NCBI RefSeq assembly: GCF_017876155.1
Contig: NZ_JAGINP010000001.1
Location: 248,001 to 312,000 of the forward strand
Origin: Azospirillum rugosum
Lineage (GTDB): Bacteria > Pseudomonadota > Alphaproteobacteria > Azospirillales > Azospirillaceae
DNA length: 64,000 nucleotides
Direction of reading: 5' to 3'
The translations under genes and the position numbers were made by a program. The notes under the pieces are model-generated. The model was not told the DNA's origin, did no database searches, and saw only the letters and a program-made list of their open reading frames with translations. This document shows positions 36,925 through 45,310 of the stretch, piece by piece. How positions within the stretch are numbered: position 1 is the stretch's first letter; the number at the start of each line of letters is the position of its first letter.

Positions 36925-38304
36925 ATGGCCGGCATCGGTTTCGCGCTGCGCAAGCTGGCCCGGCGGGACGACCTGCTGGGCGTCCTGCAAGGCTACGCCC
37001 ATTCGGCCTTCATCACCTCCGGCCCGTGGATGTTCACCATCCTGGCGCTCGCCGGCATCAACCTGATCGGGCAGTCGATCGTGTCGATGGAGGAGTTGAC
37101 GCTCTTCCGCGTGGTGGTGATCTACAATTTCTGCTTCTCGGTCGTGCTGACCGGGCCGCTGGTGCTGGTCGCCACGCGCTATCTGGCGGACGCGATCTAC
37201 GCCAAGCAGGTGGACACGGCACCGGGCATGCTGCTGACGACGCTTGGGCTCGCCTACGGGCTGTCGGCGGTGACGGCGGGGCCGTTTTACCTGTTCTACA
37301 GCGACCTGCCGGCGCCGATGATGACGGCGGCGCTGATCGGTTTCTTCCTGGTCAGCGGCATCTGGGTCGTGTCGATCTTCCTGTCGGCGCTGAAGGACTA
37401 TGTGGCGGTCACGGCGGCCTTCGGGATCGGCATGGCGGTGGGAACCGTCGCGACCGCCGGGCTGGGGGCGTTTGCCGGCCCGACCGGAATGGTCTGGGGA
37501 TTCTCGGCGGGCCTCGCCGTCATCCAGTTCGGCCTGATCGCCCGCGTCTTCGCGGAGTATCCGTACCGCGTCGCGCGGCTGTTCGCCTTCGTCAGCTATT
37601 TCCGCAAATATTGGGATCTGGCGCTGGTCGGGCTGGTCGCCAACCTGGCGGTCTGGGTCGACAAATGGATCATGTGGTTCGTGCCGGAGCGCGAGGCGGT
37701 GTCCGGCGCCATGGTGATCTATTCGGCCTATGACAGCGCCATGTTCGTCGCCTACCTGACGATTATGCCGGCGCTGACCCTGTTCACGGTGAACGTCGAG
37801 ACGCGATTCTTCGAACGCTACCAGGGCTTCTACCGCGACATCCAGGAGCACGCGACCTATGACCAGATCGCGCGCAACCATCGGGGGATCATTCAGGCGC
37901 TGCTGGACAGCTCCCGCAACCTGATCATCCTCCAGGGGGCGGTCTGCGCGCTCGCCATCTTCCTGGCGCCGAACGTCGTCGGGGCGCTCGGCCTGCATTA
38001 CCAGCAGATCGGCATGTTCCGCTTCGGCGCGTTGGGCGCCTTCTTCCAGGTCGGATTCCTGTTCTGCACGGTGATCCTGGCCTATTTCGACCTGCGCCGG
38101 CGCAATCTGTTCGTGCAGATCTTCTATCTGGCCGCCAACAGCGGGCTGACGCTGGTTTTCAGCCGCATGGGCTTCGCGTGGTATGGCTACGGCTATTTCC
38201 TGTCGTCTCTGCTGGCCTTCGCGGTCGCCTATCTGCTGGTCGCCACGGCGGTGCGGAAGCTGCCCTACGTCGCCTTCGTCGCCAACAACCCGTCGGTCCG
38301 GTGA
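36925..38304 (+). CDS. pelG: PelG polysaccharide transporter
   Basis: A 459-residue polytopic membrane protein with about 12 predicted helices and the PelG N-terminus MAGIGFALRKLARRDDLLG. It is a member of the MOP flippase-like superfamily. The conserved block WDLALVGLVANLAVWVDKWI and the EYPY segment support the call. PelG is thought to move the growing polymer across the inner membrane with PelD, PelE and PelF. ATG 36925 is 1 bp after the pelF stop. Confidence 0.96.
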   Translation: MAGIGFALRKLARRDDLLGVLQGYAHSAFITSGPWMFTILALAGINLIGQSIVSMEELTLFRVVVIYNFCFSVVLTGPLVLVATRYLADAIYAKQVDTAPGMLLTTLGLAYGLSAVTAGPFYLFYSDLPAPMMTAALIGFFLVSGIWVVSIFLSALKDYVAVTAAFGIGMAVGTVATAGLGAFAGPTGMVWGFSAGLAVIQFGLIARVFAEYPYRVARLFAFVSYFRKYWDLALVGLVANLAVWVDKWIMWFVPEREAVSGAMVIYSAYDSAMFVAYLTIMPALTLFTVNVETRFFERYQGFYRDIQEHATYDQIARNHRGIIQALLDSSRNLIILQGAVCALAIFLAPNVVGALGLHYQQIGMFRFGALGAFFQVGFLFCTVILAYFDLRRRNLFVQIFYLAANSGLTLVFSRMGFAWYGYGYFLSSLLAFAVAYLLVATAVRKLPYVAFVANNPSVR

Positions 38305-38308
38305 CAGC

Positions 38309-38770
38309 ATGAAAGGCTTGGCCGTCGTCGCTCTGGTCATCCTGGTCGCTTCGCCCGCGGCGGCCGACCCGGTGCGGGTGGACCGCACAGACCCCAGCCA
38401 TCTGCGCGCGCTCATGCAACCGCCCGTGATTCCCAGGGAGGTCCTGCCGCCCCGCACGCGCTTCATCCGCTCCCAGGCGGTCTACAGCCTGCCGAAGGGC
38501 TTCGATGGCCTCGCCAAGTTCGATCCAGCGCTGTCGCACCTGTGCCAGCGCGGGGCCTTCGTGCAGGAGAGCGACGGATTCTATTGGGCCCGCACGCCGG
38601 ACAAGCGCTACGGCGTCGCCTTTTCCGGCGGGGCGAATCTCATCGACCCGCAGGGCAAGCGGCGGCCGGGCCAAGTCTATTTCTTCGACGGGCAGGACAG
38701 CCGCTGCCGGGTCTATGTCGGGGAGCAGGCGCGGCTGATGCCGAACTACATCGGGCAGGGAAGCCCATGA
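38309..38770 (+). CDS. Unknown exported protein at the end of the pel operon
   Basis: A 153-residue protein with a clear signal peptide (MKGLAVVALVILVASPAAAD). Two cysteines (LCQRG and SRCRV) could form a disulfide. The mature part has aromatic residues in short beta-like blocks (GFYWARTPDKRYGVAF; RPGQVYFFDG). It starts 4 bp after pelG and its stop precedes the operon terminator, so it is almost certainly co-transcribed. It does not resemble PelC: it lacks a lipobox. It may be an accessory export or surface protein, but no family is recognised. Confidence 0.8.
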   Translation: MKGLAVVALVILVASPAAADPVRVDRTDPSHLRALMQPPVIPREVLPPRTRFIRSQAVYSLPKGFDGLAKFDPALSHLCQRGAFVQESDGFYWARTPDKRYGVAFSGGANLIDPQGKRRPGQVYFFDGQDSRCRVYVGEQARLMPNYIGQGSP

Positions 38771-38808
38771 CATCCACCTCCCGGCCGGGCGCGGCCGGGA
38801 GGTGGATG
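38771..38808. terminator. Strong bidirectional hairpin ending the pel operon
   Basis: Perfect 16-bp stem (38771-38786 with 38793-38808) and a GGGCGC loop, starting 1 bp after the last pel-operon stop and ending 5 bp before the stop of the convergent gene. There is no T-tract on either side, but stem strength and position fit a shared terminator. Confidence 0.75.
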
Positions 38809-38813
38809 CGCGT

Positions 38814-39677
38814 TCACTTGGCCGCGACCGTGGCCGCCGGCTGGGCCGGACGGCCGACGGCGAACAGGATGCCCTCGCTGTTCACATGGTCGCCGGGGCC
38901 GAACTGGAAGCTGTTGATGGCGCCCTTCTCGTCCGTGCCGAAGAGGATGAAGCCCGGTCCGACGCCGTTGGCCGAAACCTTGCCGTCCACCACCGTGTCG
39001 CGCACGTCCGGATAGCGGGCGTAGGCCTGGGCGAGCCCCGGGTTGGCCTTCAGCACGGCCGGCGGCAGGGTCTTGGCGCTGTAGTGGGCCACCGACGAGG
39101 AGTCGAGGACCATCAGGAAGGCCTTGCCGCGCCCGGCCGGGATCGGCTGGCTCATCACCACCATGACGTGGCCGGTGTCGTTGGCCGGCTTGCCCGTGTA
39201 GGGGATGCCGCAATGGCCGGGCAGGCACCAGGACAGGATGTCGCCGGGCCGCACGTCGGCCAGCTTGCGGACGGGCGTGAAGGGCGCGCCCGGCTTCAGG
39301 TTGGCGAAATACTGCCGGTAGACGTTGGCGCGCGGGTAGGGCTTCGAAGCCTCGCCCGGCACCTGGGACTGGTAGGCGTGCACCGCCTCGTACTGGAGCG
39401 GCAGCTTCTTCAGGTTGTGCGACACCCAGCCGGAGCAGTCGGCCTCGACCTCGTACTTCCCGTCGCCGAGCGGCAGGACGACCGCCGCGGGGCTGTTGTT
39501 CTCCTGCTCGTGGACGTACTTCGTCTTGCCCACGACGCTGGCCAGCGAGCCGGTCACGCCGGCCAGATGGGTGGCGGGCGTCGGCACGGGAAGGGCGGCC
39601 TTCTGCTGGGCCAGGGCGGGAAAGGCCACCCCGGCGAGGATGGCGCCGAGCGCTGCGGTCTTGGCGAAAACATTCAT
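38814..39677 (-). CDS. Secreted NlpC/P60-like cysteine hydrolase (tentative)
   Basis: A 287-residue protein with a signal peptide (MNVFAKTAALGAILAGVAFPALAQ minus flanking). The segment YEVEADCSGWVSHNL (C81) resembles the catalytic DCSG of NlpC/P60 hydrolases; DVRPGDILSW and NDTGHVMVV (H170) follow in the expected order, with D192 or H198 as a possible third residue. Such enzymes cut peptidoglycan peptides or related amide bonds. Start at ATG 39677 is uncertain; an upstream ATG at 39722 is possible. Convergent with the pel operon. Confidence 0.72.
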   Translation of the reverse strand: MNVFAKTAALGAILAGVAFPALAQQKAALPVPTPATHLAGVTGSLASVVGKTKYVHEQENNSPAAVVLPLGDGKYEVEADCSGWVSHNLKKLPLQYEAVHAYQSQVPGEASKPYPRANVYRQYFANLKPGAPFTPVRKLADVRPGDILSWCLPGHCGIPYTGKPANDTGHVMVVMSQPIPAGRGKAFLMVLDSSSVAHYSAKTLPPAVLKANPGLAQAYARYPDVRDTVVDGKVSANGVGPGFILFGTDEKGAINSFQFGPGDHVNSEGILFAVGRPAQPAATVAAK

Positions 39678-39841
39678 GGCGATATGCACCCACTGATACG
39701 GGGATGGGACAACTTTCGCCATTTTATCGAGATAATCGTCGCAGGGAACGACAAAGACGCGAATATCGCGCACGGCGAGCGGCGGGCAGGAGCATCCCGG
39801 CCCGCCGCCTGCCGCTTTCCGTGGCCTGCTGCTTCACCCTG

Positions 39842-41038
39842 CTACTTTGTCAGGAACTGCGCGATGGTGTCGCCCGCCTTGCCGATGTTCACCACCCCGT
39901 CCAGGTGGCCGAGCGTGGAGGTGATCGCGTCGGTGTATTCGACCTTCAGCCCCTGCTTTTCCAGCCGCTCCTTCAGCGGGCGCATGTTGCCGTCGGGCGG
40001 GAAGACCATGTCGTCGGCCGACGGGATCAGCAGAACCGGGGCCTTGATCTTCGCCAGCCCCTCCTCCACCGTGCCGCCGTTGCCGGTGACGAAGGTCTGG
40101 TTGGCCTTCACGAGATAGAGGAAGTGGTTGGCATCGCTGACCGACGCGCGGGCGGCTGCGGCCTTGTCCAGCCAGGCTTCGATCGCGTACTGGTTGTTCA
40201 TCGACAGCCGCGGGTCCTTGCCCTCCTCGGCCCATTTGCGGCCGAAGGTGGCGTCCGCCCATTTCCAGTGGCGCGCGTGCAGGGTCACCAGCTTCAGCGC
40301 CTCGGTCAGGCCGGCCTTTGGCTCCTCCTTGCCGTAGTAATCGCCGTTCTGCCAGTTGGGGTCGACCTTGATGGGGGCCGCCCACAGGTTCAGCCAGCCG
40401 ATCAGGAAGGGGTCCGCCTCCGCCCCGCCGATGGCGGCGATGACGCGCCTGACCATCTCCGGATATGAGGCGCCCCACTCGAAGGCCTGGAGCGAGCCCA
40501 TGGAGCCGCCCATCACGGCCTGGAGCGACTTGATGCCCAAGCTGTCCAGCAGGGCTTTCTGCACGTTCACGAAGTCGCGGATGGTCACGACCGGAAAGCT
40601 CATGCCGTAGGGCTTGCCGGTGTCCGGGTTGATGCTGGCCGGCCCGGTGGTGACCACGGTCGGGTCCTTGGGCGACAGGTTCACCAGCGTATCGGAACTG
40701 ATGATGAAGTATTTGTCGGTGTCCAGCGGCTTGCCGGGGCCGATGATCGAATCCCAATAGCCGGTGGCGGTGTCCTCCGCCTTGTATTTCCCGGCGGCGT
40801 GGCTGGATCCGCTGAAGAAATGAGTGACGAGGATCGCGTTGTCCTTGGCGTCGTTGAGCTTGCCGTAGCTCTCCCAGCCGATGCGGACGTTCTTGATCGT
40901 GCCGCCGCCGGTGGTCGTGTAGGACGGCATCTCGAAGACCTTCTTCTCGACGAGGCCGTCGAGCGCCAGGGCCGGTGCCGCGCACAGAAGCCCGGCGGCC
41001 ATGGCGAGGCCGCCGAGGCGCATGGCCACGGATCGCAT
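39842..41038 (-). CDS. Exported alpha/beta hydrolase of the homoserine acetyltransferase (MetX-like) family
   Basis: A 398-residue protein. A signal peptide (MRSVAMRLGGLAMAAGLLCA, cleavage near ALALDG) is followed by a MetX-like alpha/beta-hydrolase fold with nucleophile S179 in GGSMGSLQ, and acid/His near PSADDMVFPP and GHLDGV. True MetX is cytosolic, so export argues against a methionine-biosynthesis role; this is probably an esterase or acyltransferase acting in the periplasm. GGAGG precedes ATG 41038. Confidence 0.85.
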   Translation of the reverse strand: MRSVAMRLGGLAMAAGLLCAAPALALDGLVEKKVFEMPSYTTTGGGTIKNVRIGWESYGKLNDAKDNAILVTHFFSGSSHAAGKYKAEDTATGYWDSIIGPGKPLDTDKYFIISSDTLVNLSPKDPTVVTTGPASINPDTGKPYGMSFPVVTIRDFVNVQKALLDSLGIKSLQAVMGGSMGSLQAFEWGASYPEMVRRVIAAIGGAEADPFLIGWLNLWAAPIKVDPNWQNGDYYGKEEPKAGLTEALKLVTLHARHWKWADATFGRKWAEEGKDPRLSMNNQYAIEAWLDKAAAARASVSDANHFLYLVKANQTFVTGNGGTVEEGLAKIKAPVLLIPSADDMVFPPDGNMRPLKERLEKQGLKVEYTDAITSTLGHLDGVVNIGKAGDTIAQFLTK

Positions 41039-41167
41039 GTTGGTTCCCCTCCGGATGTTTTTCGTTCGCAGAAGCGTTGCTTGGACGCGAAGTCTACGGG
41101 CAGCCTCCCACCTGTCCAGTAGGGCAATTGGCGGAGCCTGAAGGGGAACCCGCAGCCAGCCGAGATG

Positions 41168-41488
41168 TCAGCCCAGCCGCACGGCCGTGCCGTTGATGGA
41201 CACCATCAGCATGCCGTTTTCCTTGCCCAGCACCTCGTAATCGATGTCCACCCCGACCACGGCGTCGGCGCCGAGTGCCCGCGCGGATTCCTGCAAATCG
41301 GCGAAGGCGGCCTCCCGCGCGTCGCGCAGCGCGTTCTGGTAGCCGCCGGCCCGCCCGCCGACGATGTCCCGGATGCCGGAGAACAGGTCGCGGAACATGT
41401 TCACGCCCAGGATCGCCTCCCCGGCGACCATGCCCAGGTACTGGGTGATGCGGCGGCCTTCGACGTTGTCGGTGCTGGTGACGATCAT
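41168..41488 (-). CDS. YbjQ-family (UPF0145) protein
   Basis: A 106-residue protein with the family blocks [48 protein letters not shown] and VSINGTAV. YbjQ proteins form pentamers of a ferredoxin-like fold; their function is not established although metal binding has been suggested. ATG 41488 follows GGGGAG; a longer frame upstream is low-complexity. Confidence 0.88.
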   Translation of the reverse strand: MIVTSTDNVEGRRITQYLGMVAGEAILGVNMFRDLFSGIRDIVGGRAGGYQNALRDAREAAFADLQESARALGADAVVGVDIDYEVLGKENGMLMVSINGTAVRLG

Positions 41489-41715
41489 GGCAACGCTCCC
41501 CGTTGGTGTGCGCCATGAAGGTGGCGCCGGATTCTTCCGCCGCAATAGGGGGAATCGGCGGAACGACGGACGGGCTGGGAGGAGCCCAAGGCGATACTGC
41601 GAAATCGCAGCGTATCCTCGACGAAATTGCGGCATAGTCGATGGACCCTTGCGCGTTCCGTCAATGTTCTCTCATATCGGCGCAAAAGGGGCGTTGGGGT
41701 GTTGAGGACCGGGCC

Positions 41716-42351
41716 ATGGACGACACGCGGCGAGCGATCCTGCGCTGGATGACCGGGGTGATGGAGGCGCGCGGCTGGAGCGCCGGCGCCTGGGCGCGCC
41801 TGGCCGGCGTCACGGCGACGAACCTCACCCGGTTCCTGCGCGACCCCATCAACGGCAGCGTGCCGAGCGCGGAAACCTTGGGCCGGCTCGCCCGCGTCGC
41901 GGGATCCGAGCCGCGCTTCCTGGACGAGCGCGCCTACCCCCCGACGACCCGCGTTCCCGTGCTGAACGTGGAGCAGGTGCACGCCTTCCTGGACCTCGGC
42001 CGCCGGGCGGGGGAGGCCTTCATCGCCGCCGCGCTCCGCGACGGGGCGCGCAGCATCGCCGTGGACCGGCCGTCCTCCCGCCGGGCCTTCGCCCTGACCA
42101 TCGCGTCCAAGAGCCTGAACGCCGCCGGCGTCCTGCCCGATGACTGCGTCGTCCTGGAGCCGACCGACGTGCTCGCCCCCCAGGCCGGCGACGTGGTGGT
42201 GACGGTGGGGGAGGGCACGGTCTGCGGCTACCGCTTCTTCCCGCCGCAACTGCTTCCGGTGAGCACCGACCCCGACTGCCGTCCGACTCCGATCGGCGAT
42301 GCGAACGTCGCCGGCGTGGCCGTGCACGTCGTCCGCTCCCTGCGGATTTGA
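41716..42351 (+). CDS. XRE/S24-like phage-type repressor
   Basis: A 211-residue protein. A helix-turn-helix is visible (about 15-55, GWSAGAWARLAGVTATNLTR), followed by a C-terminal domain resembling S24/LexA-CI (about 110-200, SKSLNAAGVLPDDCVVLEP and GDVVVTVGEGTVCGYRFFPP). The serine of the catalytic pair appears as SKSLNAAG, but the position expected for the Lys reads CGYRFF, so self-cleavage may be lost. It stands immediately upstream of a recombination module on the same strand and probably regulates it. ATG 41716 is chosen; no strong ribosome-binding site is visible. Confidence 0.78.
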   Translation: MDDTRRAILRWMTGVMEARGWSAGAWARLAGVTATNLTRFLRDPINGSVPSAETLGRLARVAGSEPRFLDERAYPPTTRVPVLNVEQVHAFLDLGRRAGEAFIAAALRDGARSIAVDRPSSRRAFALTIASKSLNAAGVLPDDCVVLEPTDVLAPQAGDVVVTVGEGTVCGYRFFPPQLLPVSTDPDCRPTPIGDANVAGVAVHVVRSLRI

Positions 42352-42686
42352 CGAAGAATTTCGCAAAGAGAGCCGCAAAGGCGCGCGGATAATTATTTAC
42401 GAACCACCTCTTAAACCGGGCGTGGTCGTGTCCATCTCTGTGCTCTCTCGCGCCGAGTCGCGAAGCGCTGCCGCGGCTCCTCAAGCGGCGACTTACTTTC
42501 CTGAAAACATTCGATCTTTCGATCCTTACGGCCACGTTCCAGGTTCTCTTTTTGTTCTTGAATCCTGCATGTTCGCAGCCCATATTCAGGCTACAGCTTA
42601 TGGTTAATGCCGAAGGTGCTGCGAAGGCGCATTTCGGGCGGGCGTAAGGCGGAGAGGACAGCAACGGCTGGGGGGCCGACAGGGGA
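42352..42686. other. AT-richer control region between repressor and recombination genes
   Basis: This 335-bp gap has lower GC than its surroundings, particularly 42380-42420 and 42480-42610. It contains the LexA-type box at 42543-42557 and AT-rich stretches suited to a promoter. No coding frame with a convincing start is seen. Confidence 0.6.
42543..42557 (+). promoter_or_regulatory. LexA (SOS) box, alphaproteobacterial type
   Basis: The sequence GTTC-N7-GTTC (42543-42546 and 42554-42557, spacer TCTTTTT) is exactly the established alphaproteobacterial LexA operator. It lies 129 bp upstream of the YqaJ exonuclease start. Placement before DNA-recombination genes makes chance occurrence less likely. 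It implies induction of the module by DNA damage. Confidence 0.68.
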
Positions 42687-43637
42687 ATGGCGATTACCGA
42701 CGCGCAGCGCGCCGCGCGGGCAGGGCGGATCGGGTCTTCCGACGCCACCCGCATCATGGCGGGCGACTGGGTGGCGCTGTGGCGTGAGAAGACCGGGCGC
42801 GCGGATCCCGCGAACCTGGACCTCGTCGCCGCCGTGCAGATCGGCATCGCCACGGAACACCTGCACGCCCGCTTCGTGGAGCACGCCACCGGCGTGCGCT
42901 GCGTGGCGGCGGAAGACACCTGGGTTCACCCCGAGCATGACTGGATGGTGGCCCACCCCGACTTCCTGACCTGGGAAGGCGGAGAACGCGAAAGCCAGCC
43001 GGACACGGTGGTTGAGGCGAAGTTCACCGGCGGCTTCCAGTCCGACGCGGAGCTGGCGCAGCGCTACCACTGGCAGCTCCAGCACCAGCTGGCGGTGATG
43101 GGGCTGGAGCGCGGGCTGCTGTCGATCCTGCGGCCGACCGGCCACGCGATCGTGCGTGTTCGCAGGAACGAGGACGATTGCGAACGGTTGCTGGAAACGC
43201 TGAGCGCCTTCTGGTGGCACGTCGCCAACGACGTGGAGCCGAGCGACCCCGTGCCCTTCGACGCGCCGGTCTACGAGACACGGCGGGTCGTGGACATGGC
43301 CCGGCACAACCGCTTCGTCTCGCTGGCGGCGGTGCTGGTGGAGCAGCGCTCCACCGCGATCGCGGTCAAGGAGGCGGAAGTGGCGCTGAAGGCGCTGATG
43401 CCCGCCGACGCGCGCATCGCCTTCTTCGCGGGGGAGGAGCCGGGCCGCGGCCTGTACCTCGCCCGCGACCGCGAGGGACGCCTGTCGCTGCGCTACGGGC
43501 CGCCGCCGCGGCGTGCCCTGGACACCGCCGAACCGTGGCAGCCCGCCGCGGACGGTATTGAGGGATTGTCCCCTGACCCGAGCCTGGACGCTGTGCTCAG
43601 CGGCGGCTGGGGTGAGGGGAGAGACGAACGCTTCTAG
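42687..43637 (+). CDS. YqaJ-family exonuclease (lambda-exonuclease-like)
   Basis: A 316-residue protein. YqaJ motifs are visible: the N-terminal block RIGSSDATRIMAG (14-26), E57 (IGIATEHLHARF), D92 (HPDF), E110-x-K112 (VVEAKF) and Q130/Q132 (YHWQLQHQLAVMG). Together these form the metal-dependent PD-(D/E)XK nuclease site. Phage enzymes of this type resect duplex ends to feed an annealing protein. ATG 42687 is preceded by GGGG. The next gene, 17 bp downstream, encodes the matching annealing protein. Confidence 0.88.
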   Translation: MAITDAQRAARAGRIGSSDATRIMAGDWVALWREKTGRADPANLDLVAAVQIGIATEHLHARFVEHATGVRCVAAEDTWVHPEHDWMVAHPDFLTWEGGERESQPDTVVEAKFTGGFQSDAELAQRYHWQLQHQLAVMGLERGLLSILRPTGHAIVRVRRNEDDCERLLETLSAFWWHVANDVEPSDPVPFDAPVYETRRVVDMARHNRFVSLAAVLVEQRSTAIAVKEAEVALKALMPADARIAFFAGEEPGRGLYLARDREGRLSLRYGPPPRRALDTAEPWQPAADGIEGLSPDPSLDAVLSGGWGEGRDERF

Positions 43638-43654
43638 AGACGAAGGACCCGACC

Positions 43655-44497
43655 ATGGGACGCATGAGCAAGACCGACACCGTCGCCGAAACCGAAAAGG
43701 CCGAGAGCAAGGCCGAGCCGAAGATCACGGGCTCGAAGGCGGAGACGGCGTCCGCGTCCGCCCACGCTTCGAAGGCCGACACTCCCACCTTCGAGAACCT
43801 GCATCTGTGGAACAAGCTGAAGCGGACGGACCCGAAGGCGACCAAGCCCTTCACCCGCTCCGGCGGCTTCCGCGGCACGCAGATCGACCCGACCTGGCGC
43901 CTGATGATGATGACCGAGGTGTTCGGTCCCGTCGGCAAGGGCTGGGGCTACGAGCAGATGGACTGGACCATCGCGGAACGCATGGTCTTCATCTGCGCCC
44001 GCGTCTGGTACATCGACCCGGAAACGGGCGAGAAGTGCTGGACCGGCCCGCAGTGGGGCGGCACCGAGATGGTCCGCCGCCGCAACGGCATCGAGGCGCC
44101 CGACGACGAGTGCTTCAAGATGTCGATGACCGACGCGGTCGGCAAATGCCTCGTGCAACTCGGCCTCGCCGCCGACGTCCACATGGGGCAGTTCGACGAT
44201 AGCAAGTACCGGGAGGAGTCGGAGGCCTTCTACGCCGCCAAGGCCAATCCGGACCTGCAGCCCACCGCCATCGCCGCCTTCGAGGAGGAGGTCAGGAAGC
44301 GCCTCGGCGCCTGCCTGGACCTCGACGACCTGGAGGAGGTCTGGCGGGCCGGCGTCGGCACCCGCCTGCGCGAGATCGGCAGCGTCGACCGTGCCGCGCA
44401 GCACCGGATCACCAGCCTGTTCGCCCAGAAGAAGGCGGAGATCCTGAAGCGCGAAGAGAGCGGCGACCAGGACGGCGGCGAAATGGAGGCCGCCTGA
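43655..44497 (+). CDS. Single-strand annealing protein, SAK3-like
   Basis: A 280-residue protein. The first 45 residues are low-complexity, rich in Ala, Lys and Glu. The core (about 65-190) shows GGFRGTQIDPTWRLMMMTEV, GPVGKGWGYEQMDW and ECFKMSMTDAVGKCLVQLG, then ADVHMGQFDDSKY, which fits the DUF1071/SAK3 family of phage annealing proteins. Together with the upstream exonuclease it would form a two-component recombinase. AAGGA precedes ATG 43655; a second ATG lies three codons later. Confidence 0.8.
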   Translation: MGRMSKTDTVAETEKAESKAEPKITGSKAETASASAHASKADTPTFENLHLWNKLKRTDPKATKPFTRSGGFRGTQIDPTWRLMMMTEVFGPVGKGWGYEQMDWTIAERMVFICARVWYIDPETGEKCWTGPQWGGTEMVRRRNGIEAPDDECFKMSMTDAVGKCLVQLGLAADVHMGQFDDSKYREESEAFYAAKANPDLQPTAIAAFEEEVRKRLGACLDLDDLEEVWRAGVGTRLREIGSVDRAAQHRITSLFAQKKAEILKREESGDQDGGEMEAA

Positions 44498-44528
44498 AGC
44501 TCATGACACAGGCCGGAAAGGAGACGTC

Positions 44529-44834
44529 ATGACCGCAACCCGCGCCGAACGCTCTCCCAGCGGCCTGTTCCGCATGAGCGCCTGGGAAGGCGAGATGGAG
44601 CGCAGCAACGCCCAGCTGCCGCGCTGGTACTGGAACGAGGCGGACCGGCGGCGCCAGTACGCCCGCTGGGTCGAGGCGGAGGCGGAGAGCATGGCCATGC
44701 GGCTGGCAGCATTGCTCCGCCCCGACACGCCGGCCGAGACGGCGGCACCGGCCCGCGCACTGGTGGAATCGCTGGCGCGTGACGCCGAGTGGGCCCGCCG
44801 GTTGGAAGAACGGCTGCTGACGGAAGCGGCCTAG
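44529..44834 (+). CDS. Small hypothetical protein in the recombination module
   Basis: A 101-residue protein, acidic and helical (YARWVEAEAESMAMRLAALL; ARDAEWARRLEERLL). GGAAAGGAG precedes ATG 44529. It begins 31 bp after the annealing-protein gene and is probably in the same transcript. No family recognised. Confidence 0.65.
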   Translation: MTATRAERSPSGLFRMSAWEGEMERSNAQLPRWYWNEADRRRQYARWVEAEAESMAMRLAALLRPDTPAETAAPARALVESLARDAEWARRLEERLLTEAA

Positions 44835-44853
44835 AGATAAGGAACGCGACGCC

Positions 44854-45204
44854 ATGATGATCGAGGAGGTCCAGGCCCGGCTGCGCGCGGCTCACGCCCG
44901 TATCGGGCACGAGGGCCGCTTCGCCCTCACCCTCAGCCTGAACGGAACCGAGGAGTGCTACATCACCCATTGGTTCCGCCCGGAACCCCACGCCTTCGAG
45001 GACTGCAAGGCCGTGGGATCGGGCACCATCGCGGAATGCCTGACGGCTCTGGACCGCTACGTCGCCGCCTACCGGCGCAAGCCGACGGACGAGGAGGTCG
45101 GGCGCACGCTGGGCCTGCTTCCGGCGGATGCGGCGGCGGCCAAGCGCGGCCGGCCCCGCAGCGCTCCGCGCAAGAACCCCGGCGTGATGATGGCGGCGGA
45201 ATAG
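44854..45204 (+). CDS. Small hypothetical protein in the recombination module
   Basis: A 116-residue protein with a compact alpha/beta first part (RFALTLSLNGTEECYITHWF; GTIAECLTALDRYVAAYRRK) and a basic, AT-hook-like tail (AKRGRPRSAPRKN) that might contact nucleic acid. AAGGA lies upstream of ATG 44854. It is the last gene of the module, before a strong hairpin. Function unknown. Confidence 0.68.
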   Translation: MMIEEVQARLRAAHARIGHEGRFALTLSLNGTEECYITHWFRPEPHAFEDCKAVGSGTIAECLTALDRYVAAYRRKPTDEEVGRTLGLLPADAAAAKRGRPRSAPRKNPGVMMAAE

Positions 45205-45238
45205 GCTGCGGTCAGCGTCCGGTGCCGATCGAAACGGA

Positions 45239-45268
45239 ACGGGCCGCCATCGAAGGATGGCGGCCCGT
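45239..45268. terminator. Hairpin between convergent genes, likely terminator
   Basis: Perfect 12-bp stem (45239-45250 with 45257-45268) with a CGAAGG loop, located between the end of the recombination module and the convergent lectin-like gene. No T-tract follows on either strand. Confidence 0.65.
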
Positions 45269-45310
45269 CGGCCTTGGAGCGTTCGCTTCTTCGGCCCGCG
45301 GAGCGGCTTA

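Noticed and set aside
39842..41038. Cytosolic homoserine O-acetyltransferase of methionine biosynthesis
   Set aside because: A clear signal peptide directs it out of the cytosol, where acetyl-CoA would not be available.
41716..45204. Complete prophage
   Set aside because: No integrase, terminase, portal, capsid, tail or lysis genes, and no attachment-site repeats were seen around the module.
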